From positions 186,001 through 250,000 of the forward strand of contig NZ_WOTA01000002.1 in NCBI RefSeq assembly GCF_011516825.1: a stretch of DNA of 64,000 nt. Reading direction: 5' to 3'. The translations under genes were made by a program, and so were the position numbers. Each line of letters begins with the position of its first letter. Within the stretch, counting starts at the first letter, position 1. The notes under the pieces were generated by a model. It made no database searches. It was not told where the DNA came from and saw only the letters and a list, made by a program, of their open reading frames with translations. Shown here in pieces: positions 1 through 9,975 of this stretch. Source of the DNA: Acetobacter oeni. GTDB taxonomy: Bacteria; Pseudomonadota; Alphaproteobacteria; Acetobacterales; Acetobacteraceae.

Positions 1-540
1 GACGTTTTTCGCCGCGCCGCCGAGCTGGACACCTGCGGTATCGGTGCTGTTATAGAGACGGAAGGCCGGCGTGCCGAGACTGTCCGCCAGCGCGCGGGCA
101 AGCCCCGGCTTCCGTGAGGCGATCACAGCGGCGGCGGGCAGACCGGCGGCGATTTCATGCGCGAAATTGGGACCGGACAGAACAGCGCCCGCACTGTCCG
201 GATGCCGGTCGCGCAGAATGTCGAGAGGAAAGCGCAGACTGTCCGGTTCGACGCCCTTGCAGCAGAGCACAACCGGAGCGGTCACTTCGATCCGCGCGAG
301 GGTGGCCGGGAGATACTGCATCGGCGTGGCGATCAGAAGCATGTCAGCACGCTCCGGCATCCCGCCACTTACAAAAATCCGGTCGGGGAGCGGATGATCG
401 GGGAGACGCGGCATGGCGCCGTTCGGCAGCCGCCCCGAGGGATCGCGCGCCCACAGATGAACGTCCGCCCCCGCGCGCACCGCCTGCAGGGCGAGGGCCA
501 GGCCCCACGATCCGGCACCGATCACCGCGATCCTTTTCAT
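1..540 (-). CDS. gpsA: Glycerol-3-phosphate dehydrogenase [NAD(P)+], 3' part off the window
   Basis: The N-terminal 180 residues are visible; the rest runs off the left edge. The protein begins MKRIAVIGAGSWGLALALQA, a GxGxxG Rossmann dinucleotide-binding motif, followed near residues 118-128 by SGPNFAHEIAAG, the GpsA family signature. GpsA reduces dihydroxyacetone phosphate to sn-glycerol-3-phosphate in the cytoplasm for phospholipid synthesis. The ATG (538-540) overlaps the TGA of rlmJ as ATGA, so the two genes are probably translationally coupled and rlmJ lies upstream in the same transcript. Only the C-terminal catalytic domain is unseen, so the family call is firm. Confidence 0.93.
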   Translation of the reverse strand, partial: MKRIAVIGAGSWGLALALQAVRAGADVHLWARDPSGRLPNGAMPRLPDHPLPDRIFVSGGMPERADMLLIATPMQYLPATLARIEVTAPVVLCCKGVEPDSLRFPLDILRDRHPDSAGAVLSGPNFAHEIAAGLPAAAVIASRKPGLARALADSLGTPAFRLYNSTDTAGVQLGGAAKNV

Positions 541-1388
541 TCCGGCACGACCCATTCCACATCTGCCTCTGTTTCGTCTTCTCCCATATATGGGCGTAAG
601 GCATCGAGAATGGAACGGGCTTCTTCGTCGAAGCGGTAAGGCGGTCCGGCCACAAGCAGGCCACAGCCGTTCAGGCGTCCGGGATCGAGTGGCGGACGCA
701 GGGTGAGTTCTGCAGTGAGCAGGTTGCGCTGCCCGGCGTCTTTCAGTGCGTGCAGAAAAGCGCGGGGCGGGGCCCGATGTTTGATCGGATACCAGGCGGC
801 GATAATGCCACCCGGAAAGCGTGCGCGGGCCTCGATGACAGCCGCCGCAAGGTGGGTGAACTCGTCGCGCTGCTCAAAAGGCGGGTCGATGATCGTGAGG
901 CCGCGTTTCGCTGTGCGCGGCGGCAGCAGGGCGGTGATGGCCTGATAACCGTCGCGCCCATGAACGGAAACGGCCGGGTTGTGGCGGAACAGCGCCTTCA
1001 GACTACGCTGATCCTCCGGGTGCAGCTCGCAGCAGGTCAGGGAGTCGCCAGGCCGCAGCAGTCTGGCGATCAGCTCGGGAGAACCCGGGTAGAACAGTTT
1101 GCCGTCATGGGCGTGGATGATACCGCGCACGATGCCGAGCCAGGATTGCAGCGGGGCGAGATCGGGGGCATCCGGGTCGGTGTCCAGGAGGCGGCCGATG
1201 CCGTCCCGCCATTCTCCGGTGGACTGCGCCTGCGGGCCGGAAAGGTCGTACAGGCCGGTGCCGGCGTGAGTATCGAGCACGGAAAACGGCGTGGATTTAC
1301 GGCGGAGCGCGTTGACGAGCGCGGTCAGCAGCGCGTGCTTCATGACGTCCGCGAAATTTCCGGCATGGTAGATGTGTCGGTAGTTCAA
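537..1388 (-). CDS. rlmJ: 23S rRNA (adenine(2030)-N6)-methyltransferase RlmJ
   Basis: A 283-residue protein that begins NYRHIYHAGNFADVMKH after a TTG start, matching the RlmJ N-terminus (YRHxxHAGNxADVxKH). DTHAGTGLYDL (residues 39-49) is the SAM-binding motif I, and IDPPFE near residue 165 is the N6-adenine methyltransferase D/N-PP-F/Y catalytic motif. The end, WVVPE, also fits the family. RlmJ methylates A2030 of 23S rRNA. The reading frame stays open far upstream, but homology begins exactly at the TTG, with GAGAG just before it. It overlaps gpsA by 4 bp. Confidence 0.92.
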   Translation of the reverse strand: MNYRHIYHAGNFADVMKHALLTALVNALRRKSTPFSVLDTHAGTGLYDLSGPQAQSTGEWRDGIGRLLDTDPDAPDLAPLQSWLGIVRGIIHAHDGKLFYPGSPELIARLLRPGDSLTCCELHPEDQRSLKALFRHNPAVSVHGRDGYQAITALLPPRTAKRGLTIIDPPFEQRDEFTHLAAAVIEARARFPGGIIAAWYPIKHRAPPRAFLHALKDAGQRNLLTAELTLRPPLDPGRLNGCGLLVAGPPYRFDEEARSILDALRPYMGEDETEADVEWVVPE

Positions 1389-1577
1389 TGTTCTCTCAAT
1401 TCGGGCAGGCCGTGGTCGCTGCCGGTGTTTATACACCCCGGAGACGGTTATCACGAAGCCGGTATAATATCGGCTTGTGAGTGGCTCGGTCCTCGGGCAT
1501 CGTTTCGGTTCAGGCCGGTTCGGGAGGCTCCGTAAGGGGCTCCGGACGCACCCATTCAGTGACAGAGGGTTATTTTC

Positions 1578-1787
1578 ATGAAAGCAGGGCTTTTTGCCGG
1601 ATTTCTGGCGCTTGTTACCGCAACGACGGCTGTTGCGCCGTCTGTGATTTTTGGCACCGCTGTTGCGGCGGCCTGTCGGGACAATAAAGGTAAATTCGTC
1701 AGATGTCCGCCGCAGAAGCCGGAGAAGTGTCGTGATACCAAAGGGCGTTATACGAAGTGCACGACGGATGGCGGCAGTGCGCACTGA
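1578..1787 (+). CDS. Small secreted protein with a duplicated CRDxKG motif
   Basis: A 69-residue protein. Residues 1-31 form a typical signal peptide (MKAGLFAG, a hydrophobic run, then TAVAAA). The mature part is only about 38 residues and contains two copies of a CRDxKGxxxxC unit (CRDNKGKFVRC and CRDTKGRYTKC) separated by PPQKPEK, giving four cysteines that could form two disulfides in the periplasm. I do not recognise a named function. The stop is separated by one base from the ATG of the nucleoside hydrolase, so the two probably share a transcript. Confidence 0.72.
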   Translation: MKAGLFAGFLALVTATTAVAPSVIFGTAVAAACRDNKGKFVRCPPQKPEKCRDTKGRYTKCTTDGGSAH

Positions 1788-1788
1788 G

Positions 1789-2928
1789 ATGAAAAAAATG
1801 AAGCGGCTGGCTCTCGGGCTGGCAATGGGCGCCTGTTTCGCCGCGTTCGGCACTGTCGCGGGTGGTGAGCCTGCCGCTGCGGCGTCCGCTCAGTCCCGCA
1901 AGGTGATTGTGGACGATGACGGTTTCGGCATTGCCCAGTGGCTGCTGTTGCAGGCCCCGGATGTGGATGTGCTCGGCATTGCCGTGGTCAGCGGCGATGT
2001 GTGGCGCGATGAGGGCGTGGCCCATGCCCTGCGGGGTGTGGAAATCGCGCATCGCACGGATGTTCCGGTTCTGAAAGGTGCCGTTTATCCACTGCTGAAT
2101 TCGGAAAAACTGACGGATCGATGGGAGTCGCTTTACGGTAAGCTGGTGTGGAAGGGCGCGTGGATGCGGCAGTGGGTCGAGCCGACCGCGCAGAGCACCC
2201 CGCCTTATCACGCAGCGGACGTTGTGCCGGATCTGCCGGAAGGAAACCCCACTACGAAGGCATCCGATGAGTCTGCGGTTCTGTTCATGATCCGGAAAGT
2301 TCATGAATTTCCGGGACAGGTTACGATTATCGCCACCGGACCGATGACCGATCTGGCACTGGCGCAGCGGCTCGATCCGTCTTTTGCCGGGCTGGCGAAA
2401 GAGCTGGTTTATATGGGCGGCAGTTTTAATCCGCGTCAGGTTCGGGACGATGTTGCAGCGGCACAGTTTGCCCGCGAATTCGAAAATTCTCCGCGCCGTG
2501 AGTTTAATTTCCGGTTTGATCCGGAGGCGGCGAGCATCGTGCTGCGGGCGCCATGGAAGCGGATTGTCTCCGTTCCGGCGGACCCTTCCACGGCAACAGA
2601 GCTGACACCGGCGTTTCTGCATCGTCTGGCCGCCGCCAATCCGGCATTTGCGGACGCGGTCAGGAAGAAGGAGCCGGGTTTCCCGCTCTGGGATGAAATC
2701 GCCGCTGCGGTCTGGCTCGATCCGAAACTGATTACGCGGAGTGAGGATCTGTACGTCGATGTGAACAGTCAGTTCGGCGCGGGGTATGGCGACACGCTGT
2801 CCTGGCGACCGGGGTATCAGCCGGATATGGACGAGCAGAAAGAAGTTGTTGTGCGGACGGTTGATGTTCCGAAAATGGAGCAGGCGATCGTTGATCTGCT
2901 GAGCCGGAAGCTGCCTGCGGGGAAGTAG
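1789..2928 (+). CDS. Exported inosine/uridine-preferring nucleoside hydrolase family protein
   Basis: A 379-residue protein with an N-terminal signal peptide (MKKMKRLALGLAMGACFAAFG, cut near AAAAS). The family features are VIVDDDGFGIAQ near residues 39-50, TIIATGPMTDLALA near 181-194, YMGGSFNPR and the C-terminal SQFGAGYGDTLSW. Nucleoside hydrolases cleave the N-glycosidic bond of ribonucleosides. The canonical N-terminal cluster DxDxGxDD that holds Ca2+ appears altered here: the last two aspartates are replaced by I-A. The export signal suggests extracytoplasmic nucleoside scavenging. ATG at 1798 is an alternative start. A strong hairpin follows the stop. Confidence 0.85.
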   Translation: MKKMKRLALGLAMGACFAAFGTVAGGEPAAAASAQSRKVIVDDDGFGIAQWLLLQAPDVDVLGIAVVSGDVWRDEGVAHALRGVEIAHRTDVPVLKGAVYPLLNSEKLTDRWESLYGKLVWKGAWMRQWVEPTAQSTPPYHAADVVPDLPEGNPTTKASDESAVLFMIRKVHEFPGQVTIIATGPMTDLALAQRLDPSFAGLAKELVYMGGSFNPRQVRDDVAAAQFAREFENSPRREFNFRFDPEAASIVLRAPWKRIVSVPADPSTATELTPAFLHRLAAANPAFADAVRKKEPGFPLWDEIAAAVWLDPKLITRSEDLYVDVNSQFGAGYGDTLSWRPGYQPDMDEQKEVVVRTVDVPKMEQAIVDLLSRKLPAGK

Positions 2929-2935
2929 ATTTTAC

Positions 2936-2973
2936 GGGACCGCGCTCCGTGCCCCGCAACGGAGCGCGGTCCC
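2936..2973 (+). terminator. Perfect 14-bp hairpin after the nucleoside hydrolase gene
   Basis: GGGACCGCGCTCCG (2936-2949) pairs perfectly with CGGAGCGCGGTCCC (2960-2973) across a 10-base loop, 7 bases after the stop codon. No long T-run follows directly, so it may be a weak terminator or an mRNA-stabilising hairpin. The bases after it (ccctctgatcccg) recur in the repeat at 35.8 kb, so it may belong to the dispersed repeat family. Confidence 0.6.
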
Positions 2974-3158
2974 TCTGATCCCGATTTTTGGCCCCCGGGC
3001 CTCAAAGGCGCCATGAGCCTGGGAGGAAAGACGATCGATGCCTCCGCCGTCGTCCACCTGGTGCTTCCGATGGCCGCCGCCACCGCTTTCACAACGATCC
3101 GTAATCTGGTTGACGGACCTGACAGGAAGAGTGCCATAGATTATCGGAAAGGGAGCGG

Positions 3159-3331
3159 ATGGTTCTTTCCTGGACGGTTTCCGGCCGGCGACAGCTCGTG
3201 ATAGCTGATATTCCCGGGCTGTCAGAACGAACGATTGACAACCATCTGCGCCGTATTCGCAAACGTCTCGGGGCTTCCACTACGTACAGGCCATCTGCAT
3301 CGCGATACAGAATGGCGATATTGAAAGCTGA
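3159..3331 (+). pseudogene. Frameshifted remnant of a LuxR-type HTH regulator
   Basis: In one frame the text LSERTIDNHLRRIRKRLGAST is a clear LuxR/GerE C-terminal helix-turn-helix. Immediately after it the frame is lost. The continuation YVQAICIAIQNGDIES, ending in TGA at 3329-3331, is typical of the last LuxR helix and lies in a different frame. No autoinducer- or signal-binding domain is recognisable upstream. I read this as the decayed 3' end of a LuxR-family regulator gene, with one indel near 3280-3285. It is not expected to encode a working regulator. Confidence 0.7.
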
Positions 3332-3429
3332 TGTCACCACCTTCGCAAAAGATGGAACCCCCCTGAAATAAACTGATTTGTAAAAATCGCGACCTTCACA
3401 CAGGTTTCAGTATAGCATCCCGAGAAGCT

Positions 3430-4515
3430 TCACGCGGGCGAGGACCGTTCCAGCCGCTCCAGCAGGGAAAATCCCGTCTGACGAAACGTGGTTTCGCCAT
3501 AACGGGTCAGCACCAGATTCCGTGCCGCGGCGCCCGTCTGCGCCAGCCGCTCCGGATTCTTAAGCGCCTGACGCAAAGTTACCGCCAGCGCCTCGGGATT
3601 CTCCGGCGGGACACTCCAGCCGGTCAGGCCGTCCTCGATGGAGTACGTCATTTCACCAACCCGGGAACCGATGACCGGCAGACCGGCAAGCATGGCCTCG
3701 TGCGCGGCGATGCAGAAGCCTTCCCAGCGGGAGGGTTGCAGATAGAGGTGCAGGCTGGTCAGGAAATCCTGCGTGTCCGCTGTGAAGCCGGGGAGACGCA
3801 CGTGACCGCCGAGGCCGTTTTGCGCGATCTGAGCTTCGAGCGCCGCGCGTTCCCGGCCCTCTCCGGCGATAATCAGTTCGAATTCCGGCAGATCCGCGCC
3901 TTTCAGCAGGGTCAGGGCCTGGAGAAGCGGGGCATAGCCTTTGACCGGATGCAGACGCCCGAGGGAACCAAGTCGCAAAGTCTGGCCAGGAATCCAGGGC
4001 GCGGCGGCGGGGCTGGAGGCTTTCGCGCAGAAAATCGGCCAGCAGGCGAGGCGGGACGACGGAATGGAGAGCGCGCTCTGGGTGATTTCGGTGACATAGC
4101 GGGAATCGCCGACCCAGAAGCAGGAGAGATTACGCGCGGCCCGGAGAAGCAGCCGGTTGCCGGGTTTCAGTCGCGCGGAATGTTGCCAGCTCGCGACGGG
4201 AACGCGGAGCCGGCGTCCGACCTGCTGGCCGAGAAGGGTGGCGCGGGTCAGGGAAGTCCAGAGATGGGTGGGCTGCCATTTGCGGAGAGTCCGCATCAGC
4301 CAGAAGGCGGCGGCGAGCTGATTTTGCGAACCGGCCCCGCAGGTGAAAACCTCCAGCCCCGCCGCGCGCATCGGGGCTTCGGCGAGTCCGTCACGCCGGG
4401 TAAGCGCGAAGATGGCGACCTCGTGGCCTGCCTGGCGAAAGATGTCGGTGATGGCGGGGACCGGGAAGGCCGCGCCTCCGCCTTCAAGCGAGTTGATGAC
4501 ATAGGCGATACGCAT
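3430..4515 (-). CDS. Family 4-type glycosyltransferase (GT-B fold)
   Basis: A 361-residue GT-B glycosyltransferase. The N-terminal Rossmann half starts MRIAYVINSLEGGGA. The C-terminal half has LGSLGRLHPVKGYAPLLQAL (nucleotide-sugar loop) and the E-x7-E type motif PSRWEGFCIAAHEAMLAGLPVIGSRVGE. It transfers a sugar from an activated donor to a glycan or lipid-linked acceptor at the cytoplasmic face of the membrane; donor and acceptor cannot be read from the sequence. The ATG at 4515 fits the family N-terminus; an upstream GTG at 4584 would add 23 residues. It is divergent from the S10 peptidase gene. Confidence 0.85.
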   Translation of the reverse strand: MRIAYVINSLEGGGAAFPVPAITDIFRQAGHEVAIFALTRRDGLAEAPMRAAGLEVFTCGAGSQNQLAAAFWLMRTLRKWQPTHLWTSLTRATLLGQQVGRRLRVPVASWQHSARLKPGNRLLLRAARNLSCFWVGDSRYVTEITQSALSIPSSRLACWPIFCAKASSPAAAPWIPGQTLRLGSLGRLHPVKGYAPLLQALTLLKGADLPEFELIIAGEGRERAALEAQIAQNGLGGHVRLPGFTADTQDFLTSLHLYLQPSRWEGFCIAAHEAMLAGLPVIGSRVGEMTYSIEDGLTGWSVPPENPEALAVTLRQALKNPERLAQTGAAARNLVLTRYGETTFRQTGFSLLERLERSSPA

Positions 4516-4633
4516 GGGCGGGATTGGCAACAGACAGGGTCTGAAGTCAAGGCCGCGCGCCCACCATTCCGGCATCGTTTTCACCGGCGCGACGGAGGTT
4601 TATAAGAAACTCACCCTGTAAGGAGTTCGGTCA

Positions 4634-6310
4634 TTGATTTCAGTGCGCTCGCGTCATTTCCTGACATCCGGTCTGTCCGCGTCCCTCCTTTCGCTGCAGA
4701 TGGCGGGCTTGTCAGTGCCGGCTCTGGCGGCGGAAACGCCCGCCGCGCCCGCGCATCAGCCGGGCGATCCGGCGACGGATGCGGCAAAGGAGATTCCGGC
4801 CCGGCATGAGACATCCGGCAGTGTGACGATCGGCGGGAAGCAGATCGATTATCAGGCGGTGGCGGGCACGCTGATCGTATATCCGGCGGGGTGGGACGAT
4901 TCCGCCGCCGTGATGGAGGCGCGGACGGGCGTGAAGCCGGATGCAAAGGGCGATGCGAAGCCGGAGGACAGCAACCCGGACGCCTCGGCGGCGATGTTCT
5001 ATGTCGCCTACTTCAAAAAGGGCGCGAAGCCGGAAGAACGTCCGATCACGTTTGTCTATAATGGCGGCCCCGGCTCGGCGACGGTGTGGCTGCATATGGG
5101 AGCTTTCGGGCCGCGCCGTATCGTGACGATGAACGACACGCATGATCCGGCGGCGCCGTATAAGCTGGTCAATAATGAGGCCAGTCTGCTGGATGTCAGC
5201 GATCTGGTGTTTATTGATGCGCCGGGGACCGGCTTCGGGCGGATCACGGGCAGGGACAGGAAGAAGGCGTTCCTCGGCGTGGACGCGGACGGACGGGCAT
5301 TTGCGCATTTCATCACGCAGTTTCTGGGTGTTTACGGACGGTATAACTCACCGAAATTTCTGTTCGGCGAGAGCTATGGCACGACGCGTTCGGCCGTTGT
5401 GGTCAATGATTTGCAGAATGACGATAATATCGACTTTAACGGCGTGATCCTGCTGTCGCAGATTCTGAGCTTTGACAACGATGTTGATGAACCAAGAATG
5501 AATCCGGGGAATGACCAGCCTTATGTGCTGGCGTTGCCGACCTGTGCGGCGACGGCGTGGTATCATCATCGTCTGCCGGCGCATACGGGGCCTCTGCGTC
5601 CGTTTCTCGACGAGGTAGAGAGGTTTGCGTCTTCCGATTATCTGCTTGCGTTGCAGAAGGGTTCCGATCTGAGCGCTGAGGATCGCCAGGCAGTGGCGGC
5701 GAAGCTGCATGACTATACGGGGCTGCCGGTCGATTATATTCTGCGTGCCGATCTGCGGATCGATGGCGGAGAATTTGAAAAGACGTTGCAGGGCGATGCA
5801 GATATCACAACGGGTCGGCTCGATACGAGATTCTCGGGGCCGACGCTCGATCCCATGAGCGAGAGCGCGCAGTATGATCCGCAGTCATCGGCGATCAGCT
5901 CCGCCTATGTCTCGGCCTTTAACGATTATTCCCGGAAGGTTCTTGGGTTTGGTCAGGGGCAGAGCTATCTGGCGGAGACGGATGCGGAATGGGACATGAA
6001 GCACGATGTTCCCGGGATGGGAAAATCGGACGGCGCGCCGAATGTGATGCCGGATCTGGCTTTTGCGATGAAGACCAACCCGACGCTGAAGGTGATGCTC
6101 AATGCCGGGTTCTACGATCTGGCGACCCCCTATTACGAAGGGATCTACGAGATGAAGCATCTGCCGATTCCACAAAAGCTTCGGTCGAATATTGAATTTG
6201 CGCAGTATGAATCGGGACATATGGTTTATGCGAACGAGGCGGCGCTGAAGCTGCTGCATGATAATGTGGCCGGGTTTATTCGCCGGTCATCGGGTTCCGC
6301 TCTTCGATAA
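4634..6310 (+). CDS. Exported S10-family serine carboxypeptidase-like protein
   Basis: A 558-residue protein with a signal peptide (residues 1-33, ending PALAAE). The catalytic triad is visible: Ser247 in GESYGT, Asp495 in GFYDLATP and His529 in ESGHMVY. The oxyanion motif NGGPGSA lies near residue 144. S10 enzymes remove C-terminal residues from peptides, probably in the periplasm here. The start is a TTG with AGGAG 8 bases upstream (4621-4625), better placed than the GTG at 4643. It is monocistronic and followed by a dispersed repeat. Confidence 0.9.
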   Translation: MISVRSRHFLTSGLSASLLSLQMAGLSVPALAAETPAAPAHQPGDPATDAAKEIPARHETSGSVTIGGKQIDYQAVAGTLIVYPAGWDDSAAVMEARTGVKPDAKGDAKPEDSNPDASAAMFYVAYFKKGAKPEERPITFVYNGGPGSATVWLHMGAFGPRRIVTMNDTHDPAAPYKLVNNEASLLDVSDLVFIDAPGTGFGRITGRDRKKAFLGVDADGRAFAHFITQFLGVYGRYNSPKFLFGESYGTTRSAVVVNDLQNDDNIDFNGVILLSQILSFDNDVDEPRMNPGNDQPYVLALPTCAATAWYHHRLPAHTGPLRPFLDEVERFASSDYLLALQKGSDLSAEDRQAVAAKLHDYTGLPVDYILRADLRIDGGEFEKTLQGDADITTGRLDTRFSGPTLDPMSESAQYDPQSSAISSAYVSAFNDYSRKVLGFGQGQSYLAETDAEWDMKHDVPGMGKSDGAPNVMPDLAFAMKTNPTLKVMLNAGFYDLATPYYEGIYEMKHLPIPQKLRSNIEFAQYESGHMVYANEAALKLLHDNVAGFIRRSSGSALR

Positions 6311-6327
6311 AACGGTGTGCGGGCTTT

Positions 6328-6443
6328 CTCAGGGCTCTGCCCAGAAACCCGCCAAAGGCCGGGGCTTTTGGAAACCTGTTTGTTTTATTAACTAATCGGG
6401 GCAGGGGCTTGCGGTCCCTGCCGGGTCCGGGCAGAGCCCGGCA
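6328..6443. repeat. Dispersed GC-rich intergenic repeat, unit 1
   Basis: It starts with ctcagggctctgccc and ends with gggcagagcccggc, so the ends can pair. Between them lie aaacccgccaaaggcc and a tttggaaacctg core. Related blocks occur at 9866, 12865, 35815, 38401, 48149 and 59898, always between genes. It lies between the convergent S10 peptidase and glycosyltransferase genes and could act as a bidirectional terminator. Confidence 0.75.
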
Positions 6444-6450
6444 CAGCATC

Positions 6451-7824
6451 TCAGAATGTTGTCAGAATCTGCCGTGCAGCGCCGGACCACGTCACCGGCT
6501 TAAAGCCCTCAGCGACACGACGTTCAGCCGCCGCCAGAGCGTCCCCGTCAAAAATCAGCCGACTGATTTTTTCCAGCGCTTCCGTAGCATTATCCGGATC
6601 GAAACTCTCCGCCAGACCCTGCCCGGCCTCCGGCAGAGAGGAGCGGTCCGAAATCACGCACGGACGCCCGTGGGCCAGACTTTCAGTGACAGGGAGGCCC
6701 CAGCCTTCGTAGAAAGAGGGGAAGACCGTGAACAGGCAGTTCCGCAGCAAAGTATTGATGACCGCATCGGAAGGCGAACGGATCAGGACGAGATGACTGT
6801 CGAGAAAGTTGCTGTTGCGGATCTGCTGAAGCAGGTCATCCACCAGCCATCCCGGTGAACCGGCGAAAACGAGTTTCGGAATATCTCTGCCAGGATTTTC
6901 AAGAATCAGACGTCGCCAGACGCGGAACAGCAGCGTGTGGTTCTTGCGGGCTTCCATGGTGCCGGTGACGAGCACATACCGTCCGAGATCCTGAACGATC
7001 TGACGACCGGCCGCGTCGTCGGTCCGGACCGGCGCGAACCCGCTGGCCATGGGAATGACATCGACAGGGTGGCGCAGCGGAATGGCCGCACGCCCGGCCC
7101 AGGCGGTAAGATCGCGCTTTGTCGAATGGGAGACGGCAAAGACCCTGTCACATTCAGGAAGAAGCCCGTCCAGCCAGCGGCGGAAGACGCGGGGAAGGCC
7201 AGGCTGGCACCATTCGGGCCAGAGCAGGGGAATGATGTCGTGGATCAGCAGGCCGGTCTTCATGCCGTGCGTTTCACGGTATTTCCGGAACAGGCGGGCA
7301 TAGGAGGCGTGCGACCAGGGCGCGCCGAGGGACAGGAGAACATCCCCGGGCGCGGGAGAAAATTCCTGACCCCCACTCTGTTTTTCTTTTTCACGGGCCG
7401 CATCGCGCAGCACCTGGCCGGAGGCGTGCAGCATGGCAGCGGCATCGCGGACAGCCTGGCTCTGATGGACGATAAATCGACCGAGCGGCACGCGGAGAAT
7501 AGTGGGCAGGCGGAGTGCGAGGCGGCGCAGGCGTCCCGGTTCCGGCTGTGTGGCGCCGCCGGTTTCGATAACGGGGGCCGCTTCCGCACCGCGTATCAGC
7601 TTTTCGTAGAGCGCGCGGACCTCCTCCCAGGGCACGATGACAAAATCGGTTCCGGCGGCATTATGGCGCAGAAAGCCGATGCGATCACGAAAGTCATCCT
7701 GCGTTTGCATGGCAAGATAAATCTCGAATCCAACACGCTGGATTCCGCTCGGGCGGGCATTGCCGCGTGCATAGTCGAACAGGTCTTCGACATCGATCCA
7801 GAAGCGGGGAGAGGCCGTCATCAT
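6451..7824 (-). CDS. Glycosyltransferase (GT4-like), last gene of the gmd-rmd operon
   Basis: A 457-residue protein. The C-terminal half carries TGTMEARKNHTLLFRVW (donor-binding loop) and FYEGWGLPVTESLAHGRPCVISDRSSLPE (E-x7-E motif), as in mannosyl- and rhamnosyltransferases of family GT4. The N-terminus (FWIDVEDLFDYARGNARPSGIQRVGFEIY) resembles large GT4 enzymes of acetic acid bacterial exopolysaccharide clusters. The ATG at 7824 overlaps the rmd TGA as ATGA. Given the neighbours, transfer of a D-rhamnose-type sugar from its GDP form is a reasonable inference. A second ATG lies one codon later. Confidence 0.87.
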   Translation of the reverse strand: MMTASPRFWIDVEDLFDYARGNARPSGIQRVGFEIYLAMQTQDDFRDRIGFLRHNAAGTDFVIVPWEEVRALYEKLIRGAEAAPVIETGGATQPEPGRLRRLALRLPTILRVPLGRFIVHQSQAVRDAAAMLHASGQVLRDAAREKEKQSGGQEFSPAPGDVLLSLGAPWSHASYARLFRKYRETHGMKTGLLIHDIIPLLWPEWCQPGLPRVFRRWLDGLLPECDRVFAVSHSTKRDLTAWAGRAAIPLRHPVDVIPMASGFAPVRTDDAAGRQIVQDLGRYVLVTGTMEARKNHTLLFRVWRRLILENPGRDIPKLVFAGSPGWLVDDLLQQIRNSNFLDSHLVLIRSPSDAVINTLLRNCLFTVFPSFYEGWGLPVTESLAHGRPCVISDRSSLPEAGQGLAESFDPDNATEALEKISRLIFDGDALAAAERRVAEGFKPVTWSGAARQILTTF

Positions 7825-8744
7825 CCGGCTTCGTGCCGGATGCGAGCGCGCCAGTCATCAAGAACGGCGCGGAGAGTGTCGTCCCAGGCAATCGACGGAC
7901 GCCAGTTCAGCAGTTCGGCGGCACGTTTCGCGGAGCCGGCGGCGCGGGGAAGATCGACGGGACGCAGTTTGTCCGGATCGGTCCGGACGGTGACGGCAGC
8001 ACCGGAAAGACGAATCAGATCGTCGAGAATGCTGCGGATCGACCGTGTCTGACCGGAACACAGGTTGAGGATGGTGCCGGGAGCAAGAGCAGGCCCGTGC
8101 GTGGCGCAGGCGGCATAAGCGGCGCAGACATCGCGTACATCAAGAAAATCCCGTTCGGCATCGAGATTGCCGACAGAGAGCACAGACTCCTGAAGGCCGG
8201 CTTCGATACGGGCGATCTGGCGGGCAAAGGCGGGCACGACGAAGCTGGCGGTCTGGCCGGGGCCGGTGTGGTTGAAGGGGCGCAGGCGCAGGGTACGCAG
8301 GCCGTCATGGGCGAGAGCGCCGAGAGCAAGGTCGGCGGCGGCTTTGGTCGCGGAATAGGTGTTGGCGGGCGCGAGCGCGGCGGTTTCGTCGAGCGGTGCG
8401 CCGCCCCGGAAGCTGTCGCCATAGGTTTCACTGCTGGAGGTGAAGACGAAGGTGGCATCCTGTCTGACGCGGTAAAGCGCGTTCGCGACCCGCAACGTGC
8501 CGTGCAGATTGACGTTCCATGCCTCGTCCGGGCTGGCGCGGGCAGCGCCGATGGTGGAAATGGCGGCGAGGTGAAAGCACAGATCCGGGCGTGCGCGTTC
8601 CAGGACGCCGGTTACGGCATCGGCGTCGGTGATGTCACAGCGCGGGGTTTCGACCACACAGTCCGGCAGGGTGGCGCCGAGGGCGCGGAGCAGATGCTGT
8701 CCGACGAAACCCTGTGCGCCGGTCACAAGAATCCGCATCGCCAT
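7821..8744 (-). CDS. rmd: GDP-4-dehydro-6-deoxy-D-mannose reductase-like SDR
   Basis: A 307-residue extended short-chain dehydrogenase. ILVTGAQGFVGQHLL is the NAD(P)-binding GxxGxxG motif, TSSSETYGD holds the catalytic Ser/Thr, and YSATK is the YxxxK pair. It most likely reduces the 4-keto intermediate made by the adjacent Gmd to GDP-D-rhamnose, or to a related 6-deoxyhexose. It lies 8 bases downstream of gmd and overlaps the next glycosyltransferase gene. The exact stereochemistry of the product cannot be told from sequence. The start at 8744 could instead be the Met two codons later. Confidence 0.85.
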   Translation of the reverse strand: MAMRILVTGAQGFVGQHLLRALGATLPDCVVETPRCDITDADAVTGVLERARPDLCFHLAAISTIGAARASPDEAWNVNLHGTLRVANALYRVRQDATFVFTSSSETYGDSFRGGAPLDETAALAPANTYSATKAAADLALGALAHDGLRTLRLRPFNHTGPGQTASFVVPAFARQIARIEAGLQESVLSVGNLDAERDFLDVRDVCAAYAACATHGPALAPGTILNLCSGQTRSIRSILDDLIRLSGAAVTVRTDPDKLRPVDLPRAAGSAKRAAELLNWRPSIAWDDTLRAVLDDWRARIRHEAG

Positions 8745-8752
8745 GACCCTGC

Positions 8753-9949
<1,197 letters not shown>

Positions 9950-9975
9950 TCAGGCGACCAGAACCCGGGTCTCCC

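Noticed and set aside
537-1853. 438-codon version of rlmJ
   Set aside because: The extra N-terminal 155 residues have no family match and overlap the small secreted protein and hydrolase starts. Homology begins at the TTG at 1388.
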